A stretch of 64,000 nucleotides of DNA from Rufibacter roseus (GCF_001647285.1 NZ_LRML01000003.1:186001-250000); one strand, 5' to 3'. Counted from the stretch's first letter, positions 33,994 to 43,062 are shown. A program made the numbers and translations. The notes: a model not told the origin generated them from the sequence alone.

Positions 33994-34704
33994 TCAATTT
34001 TCAATCTTACTCTCCACCTTGCGCCCCATGCGGTGCTGCAGCTTTTTGAGTAAGTACAGCGCCACCATGAGCCAAAGAATTCCGGCGCTCCAACCGGCCA
34101 GCACATCTGAGGCATAATGCACGTTCAGGTAAACCCGGCTAAAACCGATGAGAAATATCCAGATGCCTACTAGAATGCAGAGAATCCATCTTAGCCACAC
34201 CTGTCTTACATTGGTCCAGATCAGGTAGGCAATGAGGCCCCAGAACGCGCCGCCAATCATGGCATGCCCACTCGGGAAGCTGTTTCCGCTCTGCTCCAGA
34301 AAAGCAGTCTCTGGCCTAGGGCGGTCAAAGATCCACTTCATGGTTTGGTTAAAAAGCGTGGTAGTTGCCGAAATGGTGATAATCTTGAGAGAGTAAAAGC
34401 GCCAGCGCTGGAAGATCAGGAAAACCGCAGCCAGCCCCAAAGAACCATAAATGAGAAAGTCCTTTGACCCGAAGAAGGTGACGAAATACATGAAGGCGGT
34501 ATTCTCTGGCGTGGTGACGCTGGCGGCAAAAGCAAACGCAGCCTGGTCCAGTTCTTTTTCCTGCTCTACAAACACCACCGTGGCCATCCAGAAAAACAGC
34601 AGCGCACAGGCTACAAACACCAGCCACGCCAGCGCCACCTGCACCGACATAACTGCCAGCAGCGCGCCCAGTTTTTTAAACAACCGTTGTACCCGTTCCT
34701 GCAT
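33994..34704 (-). CDS. PAP2-family phosphatase (copy 1)
   Basis: A 236-residue membrane phosphatase of the type 2 phosphatidic acid phosphatase family. The three catalytic motifs are intact: KWIFDRPRP, PSGHAM and SRVYLNVHYASD, with several membrane helices around them. Likely substrates are undecaprenyl pyrophosphate or phosphatidylglycerophosphate in the inner membrane, active site facing outward. A close paralogue lies 0.9 kb away at 35597. Confidence 0.92.
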   Translation of the reverse strand: MQERVQRLFKKLGALLAVMSVQVALAWLVFVACALLFFWMATVVFVEQEKELDQAAFAFAASVTTPENTAFMYFVTFFGSKDFLIYGSLGLAAVFLIFQRWRFYSLKIITISATTTLFNQTMKWIFDRPRPETAFLEQSGNSFPSGHAMIGGAFWGLIAYLIWTNVRQVWLRWILCILVGIWIFLIGFSRVYLNVHYASDVLAGWSAGILWLMVALYLLKKLQHRMGRKVESKIEN

Positions 34705-34785
34705 GCGTCTCTTTTTTTACCCGCTTGTACGCAAGAGAAGGTCCAGAAAGATTCAAACTAAATGGTTCTGTGCAAACAGATGCTA

Positions 34786-35274
34786 CTAATTGGTTTGGGA
34801 AGAGAGGTGCTGATACAACAGTTTGGCAGCTGATTTCAACAACGGAATGTCATATGAACGCTCTTGGCAACGGTTCATATCAAAATGGCAAAGGGTCCCG
34901 AAGGGTTGTTCGTACTCATCGCTGATTAACACGCCGCAATAGGAGATAACCGGTGAATTTACTTTACCCTTTAACCGCTCATCAGTTGTTACGTCGTTAA
35001 ACTCCAGCGACTTGCTCGGCTCATGCTGCACCAGGGCACAGTAAGTGGCTTTCATGGGGAAGTTTTCTCCCTTAACTAATTTCCCGGCAAGGCTATCGAA
35101 CAGCGCTATGTTCGTAAGTATATTGCCGGTGTATTTATAAATACCCGTAAACCTATGGGGGGTTCTACTTCCAAGAAAGTGTAAGGCTCCTTCCAATCCC
35201 TGCTCTTTTAGCAACTCACTAAATTTGTTAAAGTCACTTTTCAGGTGCTCCTCATCCACTGGAAAGTCGGCCAT
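34786..35274 (-). CDS. GAF-domain protein (162 aa)
   Basis: A free-standing GAF domain. The order HFLGSRTPHRFTGIYKY, NFPMKATYCALVQHEPSKSLEFND, then SYCGVLISDEYEQPFGTLCHFD is the usual GAF sensor core, with the conserved FGTLCHFD strand. No output domain is attached. The ligand is unknown. It lies between two PAP2 genes on the same strand. Confidence 0.85.
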   Translation of the reverse strand: MADFPVDEEHLKSDFNKFSELLKEQGLEGALHFLGSRTPHRFTGIYKYTGNILTNIALFDSLAGKLVKGENFPMKATYCALVQHEPSKSLEFNDVTTDERLKGKVNSPVISYCGVLISDEYEQPFGTLCHFDMNRCQERSYDIPLLKSAAKLLYQHLSSQTN

Positions 35275-35384
35275 TGTCTTAATGTATAAGTTCTTTGTTC
35301 AAACCACAAAGGTACCCTATAAATACGGATATCATACTTCTCTAGCATTCGTGTGACTTTTTAGCAACACGAGCAAGATCACAC

Positions 35385-35420
35385 AATAAAAAAGCCGGTC
35401 TCATTTCTGAGACCGGCTTC
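35385..35420 (-). terminator. Terminator of tRNA-Leu
   Basis: AAGCCGGTCTCA / TGAGACCGGCTT, a perfect 12-bp stem with TTTC loop, followed on the minus strand by TTTTTT. Confidence 0.85.
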
Positions 35421-35422
35421 TG

Positions 35423-35504
35423 TGCGCTGGGGGAGAGTCGAACTCCCACGCCCGAAAGCGCTGCCACCTGAAGACAGTGCGTCTACCAATTTCGCCACCA
35501 GCGC
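35423..35504 (-). tRNA. tRNA-Leu (anticodon CAG)
   Basis: 82 bases on the minus strand. Acceptor GCGCTGG / CCAGCGC plus discriminator A; D arm with AAATTGGTAGACGCA; anticodon stem CTGTC / GGCAG around the loop TTCAGGT, so the anticodon is CAG; a long variable arm (CGCTTTCGGGCG) typical of leucine; T arm GGGAG-TTCGACT-CTCCC. The CCA end is not encoded. Confidence 0.95.
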
Positions 35505-35596
35505 AACATTTCACCCCTTCTTTGCAGTTGGGAGCACAAAAGTACTACTTTTTTAGAAATGTCAATACAGGTGCTGTCAGTTGTAGAAAAAAAATT

Positions 35597-36313
35597 TTAA
35601 TTGTCCGGCAGCCCCTCTTTTATGACTGGGTTGATGGTACGTTTAGAGAACCGCTCCATGCGGTTTAACATGAAGATAGCAAGTATGACCCAGCCCAGGC
35701 CAGCTGCCAGTCCGGCCACCACATCGGTAGCATAATGCACGTGTAAATACACCCGGCTAAACCCTATCATGAGAATCAACAGGCTGAGGAGCGTAATCAG
35801 CAGAAATCGCCAGGCAGGCGCCTCTACGTGTTTCCAGACCAGATAAATCAGCAACCCATAAAACGAAGCACTGATCATGGCGTGTCCGCTTGGGAAACTA
35901 AGCCCGTACGAATCTACCAAATGCGGCACCAATGGCCTGGGGCGGTCAAACAAGTATTTTAAAATCAAATTCAATGAAATACTCCCCACCGCAATAACCG
36001 GCACTTTAATAGAATACCACTTATGCTTTTTCACGAACAGGAAGTACCCAATGAGCAGAAGCCCCAGTACAGTTATAAAATTTCGGGACGCTAAAAACGT
36101 GATCGCTTTTATGAACTCTGTCAGGGCAGGCGAATTACGGGCATCGGCCCAGGCAAACGCCATGTTGTCAAAACCCAGCTCACGCCCCGGCATCACTTCT
36201 CTGGCCAACCAGAAAAACAATACCAGACATATTATAAAGACAGCCCACAACAGCACCAGTTCCACCGTGAACAAGGCAGTTGAGGCTACAAATTTCCTTA
36301 ACGCTTTTTTCAT
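35597..36313 (-). CDS. PAP2-family phosphatase (copy 2)
   Basis: A 238-residue paralogue of the gene at 33994. Motifs KYLFDRPRP, PSGHAM and SRVYLHVHYATD are complete. The N-terminus MKKALRKFVASTALFTVELVLLW aligns with the first copy, so the pair arose by duplication; the GAF gene and tRNA-Leu now lie between them. The two may divide work between lipid carriers. Confidence 0.92.
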   Translation of the reverse strand: MKKALRKFVASTALFTVELVLLWAVFIICLVLFFWLAREVMPGRELGFDNMAFAWADARNSPALTEFIKAITFLASRNFITVLGLLLIGYFLFVKKHKWYSIKVPVIAVGSISLNLILKYLFDRPRPLVPHLVDSYGLSFPSGHAMISASFYGLLIYLVWKHVEAPAWRFLLITLLSLLILMIGFSRVYLHVHYATDVVAGLAAGLGWVILAIFMLNRMERFSKRTINPVIKEGLPDN

Positions 36314-36332
36314 ATCACAACCTCTTCTAATT

Positions 36333-36371
36333 CTGTTTCAGAGCTTATTTTTAAAAAACAGCCTTAAAACA
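36333..36371. repeat. CTGTTTT palindrome, copy 18
   Basis: Ends CCTTAAAACAA; 20 bases upstream of the second PAP2 start. Confidence 0.65.
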
Positions 36372-36479
36372 AAAGCTCCTCCTCATTACGTATTCGCTTG
36401 AATGGACGTTGGGTTTGGCAAACTCAGTAACCACTCCCCCGCATAAAGAGTAAGATGAGCAACTATTAACCTTCCGCCT

Positions 36480-36974
36480 ATGAAGACCGAAGAGATCACG
36501 CAGCTTGTGCTAAAACTGAAAGACAAAGGCCTCACACTGGCCTTTGCTGAGAGCTGCACCGCCGGCAGCCTGGCCGCGGCTATAAGTGAAGCCACTGGCA
36601 CAACTGATGTTTTTCTGGGCAGCATGGTCACCTACAGCGCCTTGGCTAAAAACAAAGTTCTGGGCGTTAAAAATGAAACACTAAAGCTATACTCCGCCGA
36701 GAGCCAGCAAGCCACTAATGAAATGGTTTTAGGTTTGCAAAAATTGCTAAAAGCAGATGTATGTGTGGCCGTGACAGGTCTATACGGACAGGGAGCCTCT
36801 GAAAGCTCAGAGAAACCTATAGGCACCACTTTCATCTCTATTTATTTTAAGGAAAAAGTAGAAGAGTACCGGCAATTATTTAAAGGTGATGCCGCTAAAA
36901 TGCGCTCCCAAACCATCGATTTCATTTTCTCGAAACTTGATGAAACCGTAGACCGCCATTTCCAGCATGCTTAA
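36480..36974 (+). CDS. CinA C-terminal-type amidohydrolase (PncC-like)
   Basis: A 164-residue stand-alone CinA C-terminal domain, the family of nicotinamide-nucleotide amidohydrolase (PncC), which recycles NMN to nicotinic acid mononucleotide. The signature AESCTAGSLAAAISEATGTTDVFLGSMVTYS is clear, followed by VCVAVTGLYGQG and KPIGTTFISIYF. No N-terminal molybdopterin-binding-like domain, so it is the short form. Confidence 0.9.
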   Translation: MKTEEITQLVLKLKDKGLTLAFAESCTAGSLAAAISEATGTTDVFLGSMVTYSALAKNKVLGVKNETLKLYSAESQQATNEMVLGLQKLLKADVCVAVTGLYGQGASESSEKPIGTTFISIYFKEKVEEYRQLFKGDAAKMRSQTIDFIFSKLDETVDRHFQHA

Positions 36975-37028
36975 CTGCTTCTTGTCTTATATTATTTATT
37001 TCAAGTCAGACCAGACCCAATGCTTTCC

Positions 37029-37163
37029 TGATACTCCCCCTTTGAAGGGGGCGAAGGGGGATGTTTACACCAGCGGATCCACACATTCCTGATTTACTCT
37101 TTTACGGTCATCCCTCTTTTGCAGTCATCCTGAGCGCTAGTCGAAGGATCTAACGAAGACGCA
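37029..37163. repeat. Two GC-rich dispersed repeats
   Basis: 37029-37080: CTGATACTCCCCC, TTTGAAGGGGGC, GGGGGATGTTTACAC. 37123-37163: GTCATCCTGAGC, GAAGGATCT, AACGAAGAC. Both families recur elsewhere in this window. Confidence 0.65.
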
Positions 37164-37304
37164 GTTCTTATACCAGAACTTTTACTCCTGCCACCGCTTT
37201 ACCCTCCGCCGTTGTTGCGTGTTTTCACCAACAACCTAGATTGCTTTTGCTCCCACTGCCTTTCTTGCTATACCTCTAGCTGCCTCTCTCCCTGCCGGGG
37301 TTTG

Positions 37305-37395
37305 TCACTTTTCTCCTTGATGAGAAAAGTAACCAAAAGAATCAAGAAGCCCCTGACTCGCTGCCGCTCAGACAAAAGGGGCTTCATCTATTTTA
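37305..37395. repeat. Dispersed repeat containing AAAAGTAACCAAAAGAATC
   Basis: CACTTTTCTCCTTGATGAGAAAAG forms a hairpin followed by TAACCAAAAGAATCAAG. I recall this word from intergenic regions of other Bacteroidota. The 683-base gap 36975-37657 is repeats only, with no credible gene. Confidence 0.45.
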
Positions 37396-37552
37396 CCACT
37401 TGGCCAGTGTGCGAAGTTCCATAGAGGAGGTGGCCATTACTGCCTTGGACCGCCTGTCCGTGCTCCCGCTAAGCGCCTGCGTGCCCTTGGCACTGCGTTG
37501 CCCGCTCCCGCAGGAAAGGCTAAGGAGGGTGTGGTCTTTAATTACTTCTTTT

Positions 37553-37587
37553 GACTCAGGACTCGCGACTCAGGACTCAAGACTCAT
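37553..37587 (+). repeat. Seven-base periodic tract (GACTCAG type)
   Basis: Five 7-mers: GACTCAG, GACTCGC, GACTCAG, GACTCAA, GACTCAT. Confidence 0.65.
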
Positions 37588-37606
37588 TCAGGAGGGGTGG
37601 GCTATA

Positions 37607-37644
37607 TGTTTTTGCCCTTCTTTTGTAAAAACAGGTCAAAAACG
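37607..37644. repeat. CTGTTTT palindrome, copy 19
   Basis: Ends AAAAACGTT 13 bases before the methyltransferase ATG; between them lies CATCTTTG, a near-perfect -7 box. Confidence 0.65.
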
Positions 37645-37657
37645 TTCATCTTTGCGC

Positions 37658-38311
37658 ATGATTTCCCCTTCCACTACGCCAGACTTTAACTTTATAGCGC
37701 CGGTTTATGACAGGTTAGCTAAGGTAGTCTTCGGTGATACGCAGCAAAAAGCTCAGGGACACTTTCTCTATAAAATTCCGGTGGGGGCACGTGTGCTGGT
37801 AATAGGCGGCGGAAGCGGGGAAATTCTTATCCAACTGCTCCAGAATTGCTCCCCATACCATGTGCTGTACCTGGAGGCTTCTCCGGTTATGTTGCAGAAG
37901 GCTAGGCAGAGAACAGAAGCTTCCGTAAAAGCTCCTTTAGTTGAATTTAGATTGGGAACTGAGAACCAACTGCACCCCCAGGAATTATTTGATATAGTCA
38001 TCACCCCCTTCCTGCTGGACCTCTTCCCAGATTCCTTACTTACAACGCTTATCCAAAAACTGAACAGCGCCTTGCTACCGAACGGGCTTTGGCTGCACAC
38101 AGATTTTCGTCTTGCCCCTTCAACAAAAGCGCAGCTGTGGCAAAAGCCTTTGCTTTGGGCTATGTATAGATTCTTTGGTGTGCTAAGCAACGTGCAAGCA
38201 AGGCAGCTGCCTTCTTTTGAGCAACATTTCCGCCAGGTGGGCCTTGTGCCAATAGCAAGTACCTACTATTACCGAGCCTTCATTGAAGCAATGGTTTTCC
38301 AGAAGCCTTAA
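37658..38311 (+). CDS. Class I SAM-dependent methyltransferase
   Basis: A 217-residue protein, taking the ATG at 37658 (MISPSTTPDFNFIAPVYDRLAKVVFG), since the longer frame runs through repeats. SAM-binding motif I is VLVIGGGSGEILIQLL, motif II follows at VLYLEASPVMLQKARQR, and FDIVITPFLLDLFPDSLL gives the post-I acidic strand. The start resembles UbiE/Cfr-like small-molecule methyltransferases. The substrate is unknown. CATCTTTG just before the ATG suggests a promoter very close to the start, perhaps a very short leader. Confidence 0.85.
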   Translation: MISPSTTPDFNFIAPVYDRLAKVVFGDTQQKAQGHFLYKIPVGARVLVIGGGSGEILIQLLQNCSPYHVLYLEASPVMLQKARQRTEASVKAPLVEFRLGTENQLHPQELFDIVITPFLLDLFPDSLLTTLIQKLNSALLPNGLWLHTDFRLAPSTKAQLWQKPLLWAMYRFFGVLSNVQARQLPSFEQHFRQVGLVPIASTYYYRAFIEAMVFQKP

Positions 38312-38382
38312 ACCCAATATCAGACTCTAAGAGTGGCACATCATAAATTTGTCCTTATCTTGTGGGGCAACACTGATTCACC

Positions 38383-40218
38383 ATGAAGAAAAGAATTTGC
38401 ATTGCCCTGGCCGCGGCGCTCTGGGCTTTCTCATCTCCTGCACAGGCGCAACAGAACGTTTCATACCGCGTCTCCTTTGAAAATGCTGTGCACCATGAAG
38501 CCAACATAAAGGCTACGTTTACCGGTGTACAAACGCCTACGCTTGAAGTACGAATGGCACGTTCCTCGCCTGGGCGCTATGCCTTGCATGAATTCGCAAA
38601 GAATGTGTACAGTGTAGAGGCCACCGACGGCAAGGGAAAACCCTTAACCGTTTCCCGCCCCGACTTACACCGCTGGATTGTTTCAGGCCATGATGGCACC
38701 GTCAACGTCTCCTACACACTCTTCGCCGACCACGCCGACGGTACGTATGCCGGAGTGAACCAGACACACGCGCACCTGAACGCACCAGCCACGTTTATGT
38801 ACGCCCCTTCTCTGGAGAAGGCACCTATACAAGTCCAGTTCATTCCGCCCGCCAACAGCAATTGGACCGCCGCTACTCAGCTAAAGCCTGAGGCCGATCA
38901 GATGAGATTCTCGGCACCCGATTTCCAGTATTTCATGGACAGTCCTATAGAGCTGGCCGATCTGAAATGGCGTGAGTGGACGGTGAAAGACAAAGGTATA
39001 GAGCAGAAAATCAGAATTGCCATGCACCATTTGGGCACCGACAAAGAACTAGATGAGTACACTGAAAAAGCCAAGCGCATTGTGCAAGAACAGCAGGCGG
39101 TGTTTGGTGAGCTGCCCCGCTTTGATTTCGGCACCTATACCTTTCTGGCCTGCTATATGCCCGGCACTCCTTCCGATGGCATGGAACACCGCAACTCTAC
39201 CTTTATTACCGGCTCCCGTCCGCTGAGCAGCGGCTCCACAGGTCATTTGGGCACTCTGTCGCATGAGTTTTTCCATGCCTGGAACGTAGAGCGTATTCGG
39301 CCTAAAAGCTTGGAGCCCTTTGATTTTACAGATGCCAATATGAGCGAAGGCCTGTGGCTGGCCGAAGGTTTTACCTCCTACTATGGAAACCTTCTCTTGC
39401 ACCGTGCTAACGTGACTACGGAAAAAGAAATTCTGAACTCTGTCATCTTTGCGGTTGGTTTTGTACTCAATGCCCCCGGCAAAGCGTATTTTTCACCGGT
39501 AGAAATGAGCATGCAGGCGCCGTTTGTTGATGCCTCACGCTCGGTTGATCCGGTAAACCGCCACAACACCTACATCTCTTACTACACCTACGGCAGCGCC
39601 ATTGGCATTGGGTTAGACTGGACCCTGCGCACCCGTTTTAACCGCACCCTAGATGATTTCATGCAATTGCTGTGGAAGCGCTTCGGAGAGCCGGAAAAAC
39701 CGTACACCTTACCGGAGATAGAACAGGCTTTGGCAGATTTCACCAAAGACCCAGCCTTCGCGAAAGACTTTTTCCAGCGCCACATATATGGGAAAGAACT
39801 TATGCCCTATGAAACGCTAGCCCAGCACATGGGATTAGCGTTACGCCCTGCACAGCCTGGAAAAGCTGTTTTAGCGCTGGAACCGCTGCGTTTCAATAAG
39901 GATCAGGCTACCATTGCCATGGGTACTTTCCAGAACAGTCCGTTGTATGGAGCTGACCTAGACAACGGCGATATTATACTGACGGTTGAGGGCAAGAAGC
40001 TGAAAGACCAAAAGACCTTAGATGAGTTACTGGCAAAGTACAAGCCTGGTCAGAAGGTGACGGTGGAGGTAATGCAAGACGGCACTAAATCTAAGAAGAC
40101 AATTACGCTGATTCAGGACCCCAAGCTTGAATTAGTGCCCCTGGAAAAAGCGGGGCAAAAGGTAACCGAGGAAGCTAAACAGCGCAGAGAAGCCTGGCTG
40201 GCCAGCAAAGGGAAATAG
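38383..40218 (+). CDS. M61 family aminopeptidase with PDZ domain
   Basis: A 611-residue exported zinc aminopeptidase of the glycyl-aminopeptidase family. Signal peptide MKKRICIALAAALWAFSSPAQAQ. N-terminal beta domain (YRVSFENAVHHEANIKATF), then the catalytic domain with LSHEFFHAWNVERIRP (HExxH near residue 294) and the downstream ligand in GLWLAEGFTSYYG. A C-terminal PDZ domain follows (near residues 500-585, NGDIILTVEGKKLKDQKTL). Periplasmic peptide trimming is the likely role. Confidence 0.93.
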   Translation: MKKRICIALAAALWAFSSPAQAQQNVSYRVSFENAVHHEANIKATFTGVQTPTLEVRMARSSPGRYALHEFAKNVYSVEATDGKGKPLTVSRPDLHRWIVSGHDGTVNVSYTLFADHADGTYAGVNQTHAHLNAPATFMYAPSLEKAPIQVQFIPPANSNWTAATQLKPEADQMRFSAPDFQYFMDSPIELADLKWREWTVKDKGIEQKIRIAMHHLGTDKELDEYTEKAKRIVQEQQAVFGELPRFDFGTYTFLACYMPGTPSDGMEHRNSTFITGSRPLSSGSTGHLGTLSHEFFHAWNVERIRPKSLEPFDFTDANMSEGLWLAEGFTSYYGNLLLHRANVTTEKEILNSVIFAVGFVLNAPGKAYFSPVEMSMQAPFVDASRSVDPVNRHNTYISYYTYGSAIGIGLDWTLRTRFNRTLDDFMQLLWKRFGEPEKPYTLPEIEQALADFTKDPAFAKDFFQRHIYGKELMPYETLAQHMGLALRPAQPGKAVLALEPLRFNKDQATIAMGTFQNSPLYGADLDNGDIILTVEGKKLKDQKTLDELLAKYKPGQKVTVEVMQDGTKSKKTITLIQDPKLELVPLEKAGQKVTEEAKQRREAWLASKGK

Positions 40219-40231
40219 ACATGTTGCCCCC

Positions 40232-40281
40232 TTCTGTCGTTTTGGGCCTGTTTTTCTAAAAACAGGCCCAAAACGACAGAA
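40232..40281. repeat. CTGTTTT palindrome, copy 20: 50-base perfect palindrome
   Basis: 24-base arms around a 2-base centre with no mismatch; contains GTTTTGGGCC / GGCCCAAAAC and extends outward to TTCTGTC / GACAGAA. The most complete copy in the window. Confidence 0.9.
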
Positions 40282-40395
40282 ACTATTAGACGACAGAAGC
40301 AGTTCTTACGTTAAATTAGTAACTTACACTGGGTTATCTGCTATGGCAGGTTTTGCGCAAAGTGTTACCCACCAACATTGCTACTATCTTTACAG

Positions 40396-41025
40396 ATGAA
40401 CCATACACTTTTCACCTTGAGATCTCTTTTTCTGCTGATGTTTATGGCCCTAGCTGGAATGGCCACTACACAGGCACAAGACATTCTGCAACGTACTTCT
40501 GATGTTGACTCCTTGGAATTGCCGCAGATGGCGCCGCCACGCATTAGCTACGGGTTAACCGCAGGTGCCTTTGTGAGCAACTTGGGCTCGGGCTCTTATA
40601 TTGAACCAAGGGTGCAATACCATGTCACGCCAAGATTTCAGGTATTCAGTAGCCTGATGGTGGTGCAAAGCTGGGGTGGCCCTACTTATACCACTACTAC
40701 CGGAGAAGGAAAATTCACCGCTGCCCATTCAGCTTACCCTACCAGACAGTACCTGCTGCACGTGGGCGGCTCTTATGCCATGAGCGAAAAACTGGTTCTT
40801 AGTGGCAGCGTCTGGAAAGATCTGAACCCAGCAGCCTCATACGCACCGGGACAAATGACTCCCTTCGGCTTTGGGCAATACCCGCGGCAGGGCTTCAACT
40901 TCCGGGCCGACTACCATATTTCCCCTAACGTTACCATTTCAGGAGGCATCCGCTCTGGCAACAGTTACTCCCGAGGTTTTGGGGGCCACCCAATGGGCGG
41001 CTTTTATTCTCCTTGGGGATTTTAG
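40396..41025 (+). CDS. Outer-membrane beta-barrel-like hypothetical protein
   Basis: A 209-residue exported protein; start at ATG 40396 gives signal peptide MNHTLFTLRSLFLLMFMALAGMATTQAQ. The rest is rich in Gly, Ser, Tyr and aromatic/alternating strands (ISYGLTAGAFVSNLGSG, YHVTPRFQVFSSLMVV, FRADYHISPNVTISGGI), consistent with an 8-strand outer-membrane barrel. No family name is recognised. Confidence 0.75.
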   Translation: MNHTLFTLRSLFLLMFMALAGMATTQAQDILQRTSDVDSLELPQMAPPRISYGLTAGAFVSNLGSGSYIEPRVQYHVTPRFQVFSSLMVVQSWGGPTYTTTTGEGKFTAAHSAYPTRQYLLHVGGSYAMSEKLVLSGSVWKDLNPAASYAPGQMTPFGFGQYPRQGFNFRADYHISPNVTISGGIRSGNSYSRGFGGHPMGGFYSPWGF

Positions 41026-41052
41026 ACAGCTATAATTCTTAATTTTTATTAA

Positions 41053-41092
41053 AAAGCCCTTCCTAAATACCAATGGAAGGGCTTCTTTTTTG
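41053..41092 (+). terminator. Terminator of the beta-barrel gene
   Basis: AAGCCCTTCC / GGAAGGGCTT, 10 bp, then TCTTTTTT. Confidence 0.8.
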
Positions 41093-41200
41093 TAGCTTAC
41101 GGTCGTTTTGGCCACACTTCATCATAGGCACCCCAGCATTTGGGTGCTAAACTTGGCTCGTGTTCAAGCCTTTACCTACTAAAAAACCATAAATTCACCC

Positions 41201-42685
41201 ATGTCGTCTACGCTTATTTTAGGCATCATAGCCGCTTATTTCTGTGTTCTGATACTCATTTCGTTTCTGACCAGCAAGAAGGGCGAATCTACAGACAGCT
41301 TCTTTTTAGCAAACCGCGCCTCGCCTTGGTATGTGGTAGCCTTCGGTATGATCGGGACCTCCCTTTCCGGAGTCACATTTATTTCGGTTCCGGGCATGGT
41401 AGCCAATGCGCAGTTTTCTTACCTGCAGTTCATTTTGGGGAACATGGCAGGTTATTTTGTGGTGGCGCTGGTACTCATGCCTTTGTATTACCGCCTTAAC
41501 CTGGTTTCTATCTACACCTATTTAGAGCAGCGGTTTGGGTACTGGTCTTATAAAACCGGCGCGGCTTATTTTATACTGGCCCGTACGCTTGGTTCTGCAT
41601 TCCGCCTTTTTCTGGTGGCAGGCGTACTTCAGCTGGCTGTGTTTGACGAGCTAGGCGTTCCTTTTGAAGTTTCGGTAATTATCACCATTGCGTTAATTTG
41701 GGTATACACGTTCAGAGGCGGTATGAAAACCATTATCTGGACAGATACTTTCCAGACGCTGGCTATGCTGGTCTGCGTGGGCATCAGTATCATCATGATT
41801 ACCGATGAGCTGAACCTCGATTTTCAGGGCATGGTAAACTCCATCAGCGAGAGCAAGTACTCTAAGGTATTCTTCCTGGACGATTTTAAAGACACCAAAT
41901 ACTTCTGGAAGCAGTTTGTCTCCGGGGCTTTCATCTCTATAGTAATGGTGGGTCTGGACCAGGATATGATGCAGAAAAACCTGAGCTGTAAAAATTTGGG
42001 TGAGGCGCAGAAGAACATGTTCTCTTTTACTGCTATTATTCTGGTGGTGAACATTTTGTTCCTGAGCTTAGGTGCCTTGTTGTACATTTTTGCTGAAACC
42101 AAAGGAATCGCTCTGCCTGCTAAAGGAGACATGGTATTCCCAGCTTTAGCCCTCAACCACTTTACCGCCTTTGCGGGCATTACATTTATTCTGGGTATTA
42201 CTGCCATAACATATGCTTCCGCTGATTCTGCCTTAACCGCCCTTACCACCTCTTTCTGCGTAGATTTCCTTGATTTCAAGAACCGCCCGGAGGCTCAACG
42301 CGTGCGCCTGAAAAACTGGACTCACCTTGGTTTCTCAGCGGTGATGGCCATCGTGATCATCATCTTCAAAATTCTGAATGATGAGAGTGTGGTGCAGGCG
42401 GTGTTCAAGGTGGCAGGTTTCACGTATGGTCCGCTGCTGGGTCTTTATGCCTTTGGCATGTTCAACAACCGCCCTGTCCGCGACAATTTAGTACCTGTCG
42501 TTTGTGTGCTGGCTCCGGTACTGACCTTCATTCTCAACTATAACTCAAAAGAATGGTTCTGGGGCTATGAATTCGGGTTTGAGGTTTTGCTGCTGAACGG
42601 ACTCTTGACTTTCTTGGGTCTCTGGGCCATCTCCAGCAGACGAACTGGTTTGCTCACCGATAAAGACCCTGAAGCAATTGCATAA
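41201..42685 (+). CDS. Sodium:solute symporter (SSS family), copy 1
   Basis: A 494-residue membrane transporter of the SSS/LeuT-fold family with about 13 hydrophobic segments. Seen: FLANRASPWYVVAFGMIGTSLSGVTFIS at the first broken helix, GLDQDMMQKNLSCKN in the loop before the middle helices, and ITYASADSALTALTTSFCVD near TM9 with sodium-site serines. Substrate unknown; sugars, amino acids and vitamins are all known in the family. A near-identical paralogue follows 0.5 kb downstream. Confidence 0.92.
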   Translation: MSSTLILGIIAAYFCVLILISFLTSKKGESTDSFFLANRASPWYVVAFGMIGTSLSGVTFISVPGMVANAQFSYLQFILGNMAGYFVVALVLMPLYYRLNLVSIYTYLEQRFGYWSYKTGAAYFILARTLGSAFRLFLVAGVLQLAVFDELGVPFEVSVIITIALIWVYTFRGGMKTIIWTDTFQTLAMLVCVGISIIMITDELNLDFQGMVNSISESKYSKVFFLDDFKDTKYFWKQFVSGAFISIVMVGLDQDMMQKNLSCKNLGEAQKNMFSFTAIILVVNILFLSLGALLYIFAETKGIALPAKGDMVFPALALNHFTAFAGITFILGITAITYASADSALTALTTSFCVDFLDFKNRPEAQRVRLKNWTHLGFSAVMAIVIIIFKILNDESVVQAVFKVAGFTYGPLLGLYAFGMFNNRPVRDNLVPVVCVLAPVLTFILNYNSKEWFWGYEFGFEVLLLNGLLTFLGLWAISSRRTGLLTDKDPEAIA

Positions 42686-42691
42686 ACTTAG

Positions 42692-42722
42692 AAAAGGCCT
42701 GTCAGTGAGACAGGCCTTTTCT
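42692..42722 (+). terminator. Terminator of SSS copy 1
   Basis: AAAAGGCCTGTC / GACAGGCCTTTT perfect 12-bp stem, 5-base loop, then CTATT. Confidence 0.8.
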
Positions 42723-42778
42723 ATTATTGGGTTCTTCCTGCATTAGCACAAACCATCTAGGCGCTTGTTCTAGCAAAT

Positions 42779-43062
42779 TCCCCCTTTGAAGGGGGGGCGG
42801 ATGTTTACACCAGGCGGTCATGGCGTTCCCAATAATTTTCAAGGTAGGGACAGGGCTTGACCTGTCCGCGGCGTTGGCCTTAGTAATTTGCATCGCCCAC
42901 TATGCATCTTCGTTAGATCTCTCGGCGTTGCTCGAGATGACCGAGAAAGGAAAGGATCTATAATGGTAACATCCCCCTACCCCCTTCAAAGGGGGCGGAA
43001 CACGTGTAAAAAGATGTGGGATAGAATGAGCATCTTCAAAAGGGGAGTATCGGGTAGGGTAA
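42779..43062. repeat. Cluster of four dispersed GC-rich repeats
   Basis: 42779-42822 (TTTGAAGGGGG, ATGTTTACAC); 42844-42890 (GTAGGGACAGG, GACCTGTCCGCGG); 42902-42948 (CATCTTCGTTAGATC, inverted copy of the GAAGGATCT family); 42968-43062 (ATCCCCCTACCCCC ... GGGGAGTATCGGGTA). The 500-base gap between the two symporter genes is built of repeats. Confidence 0.65.

Noticed and set aside
35877-36401. 174-codon plus-strand frame
   Set aside because: Antisense shadow of the second PAP2 gene; the real motifs are on the other strand.
37400-37657. Longer start for the methyltransferase
   Set aside because: The additional 86 codons run through a periodic tract and a palindrome and do not resemble a protein; the ATG at 37658 gives a normal start.
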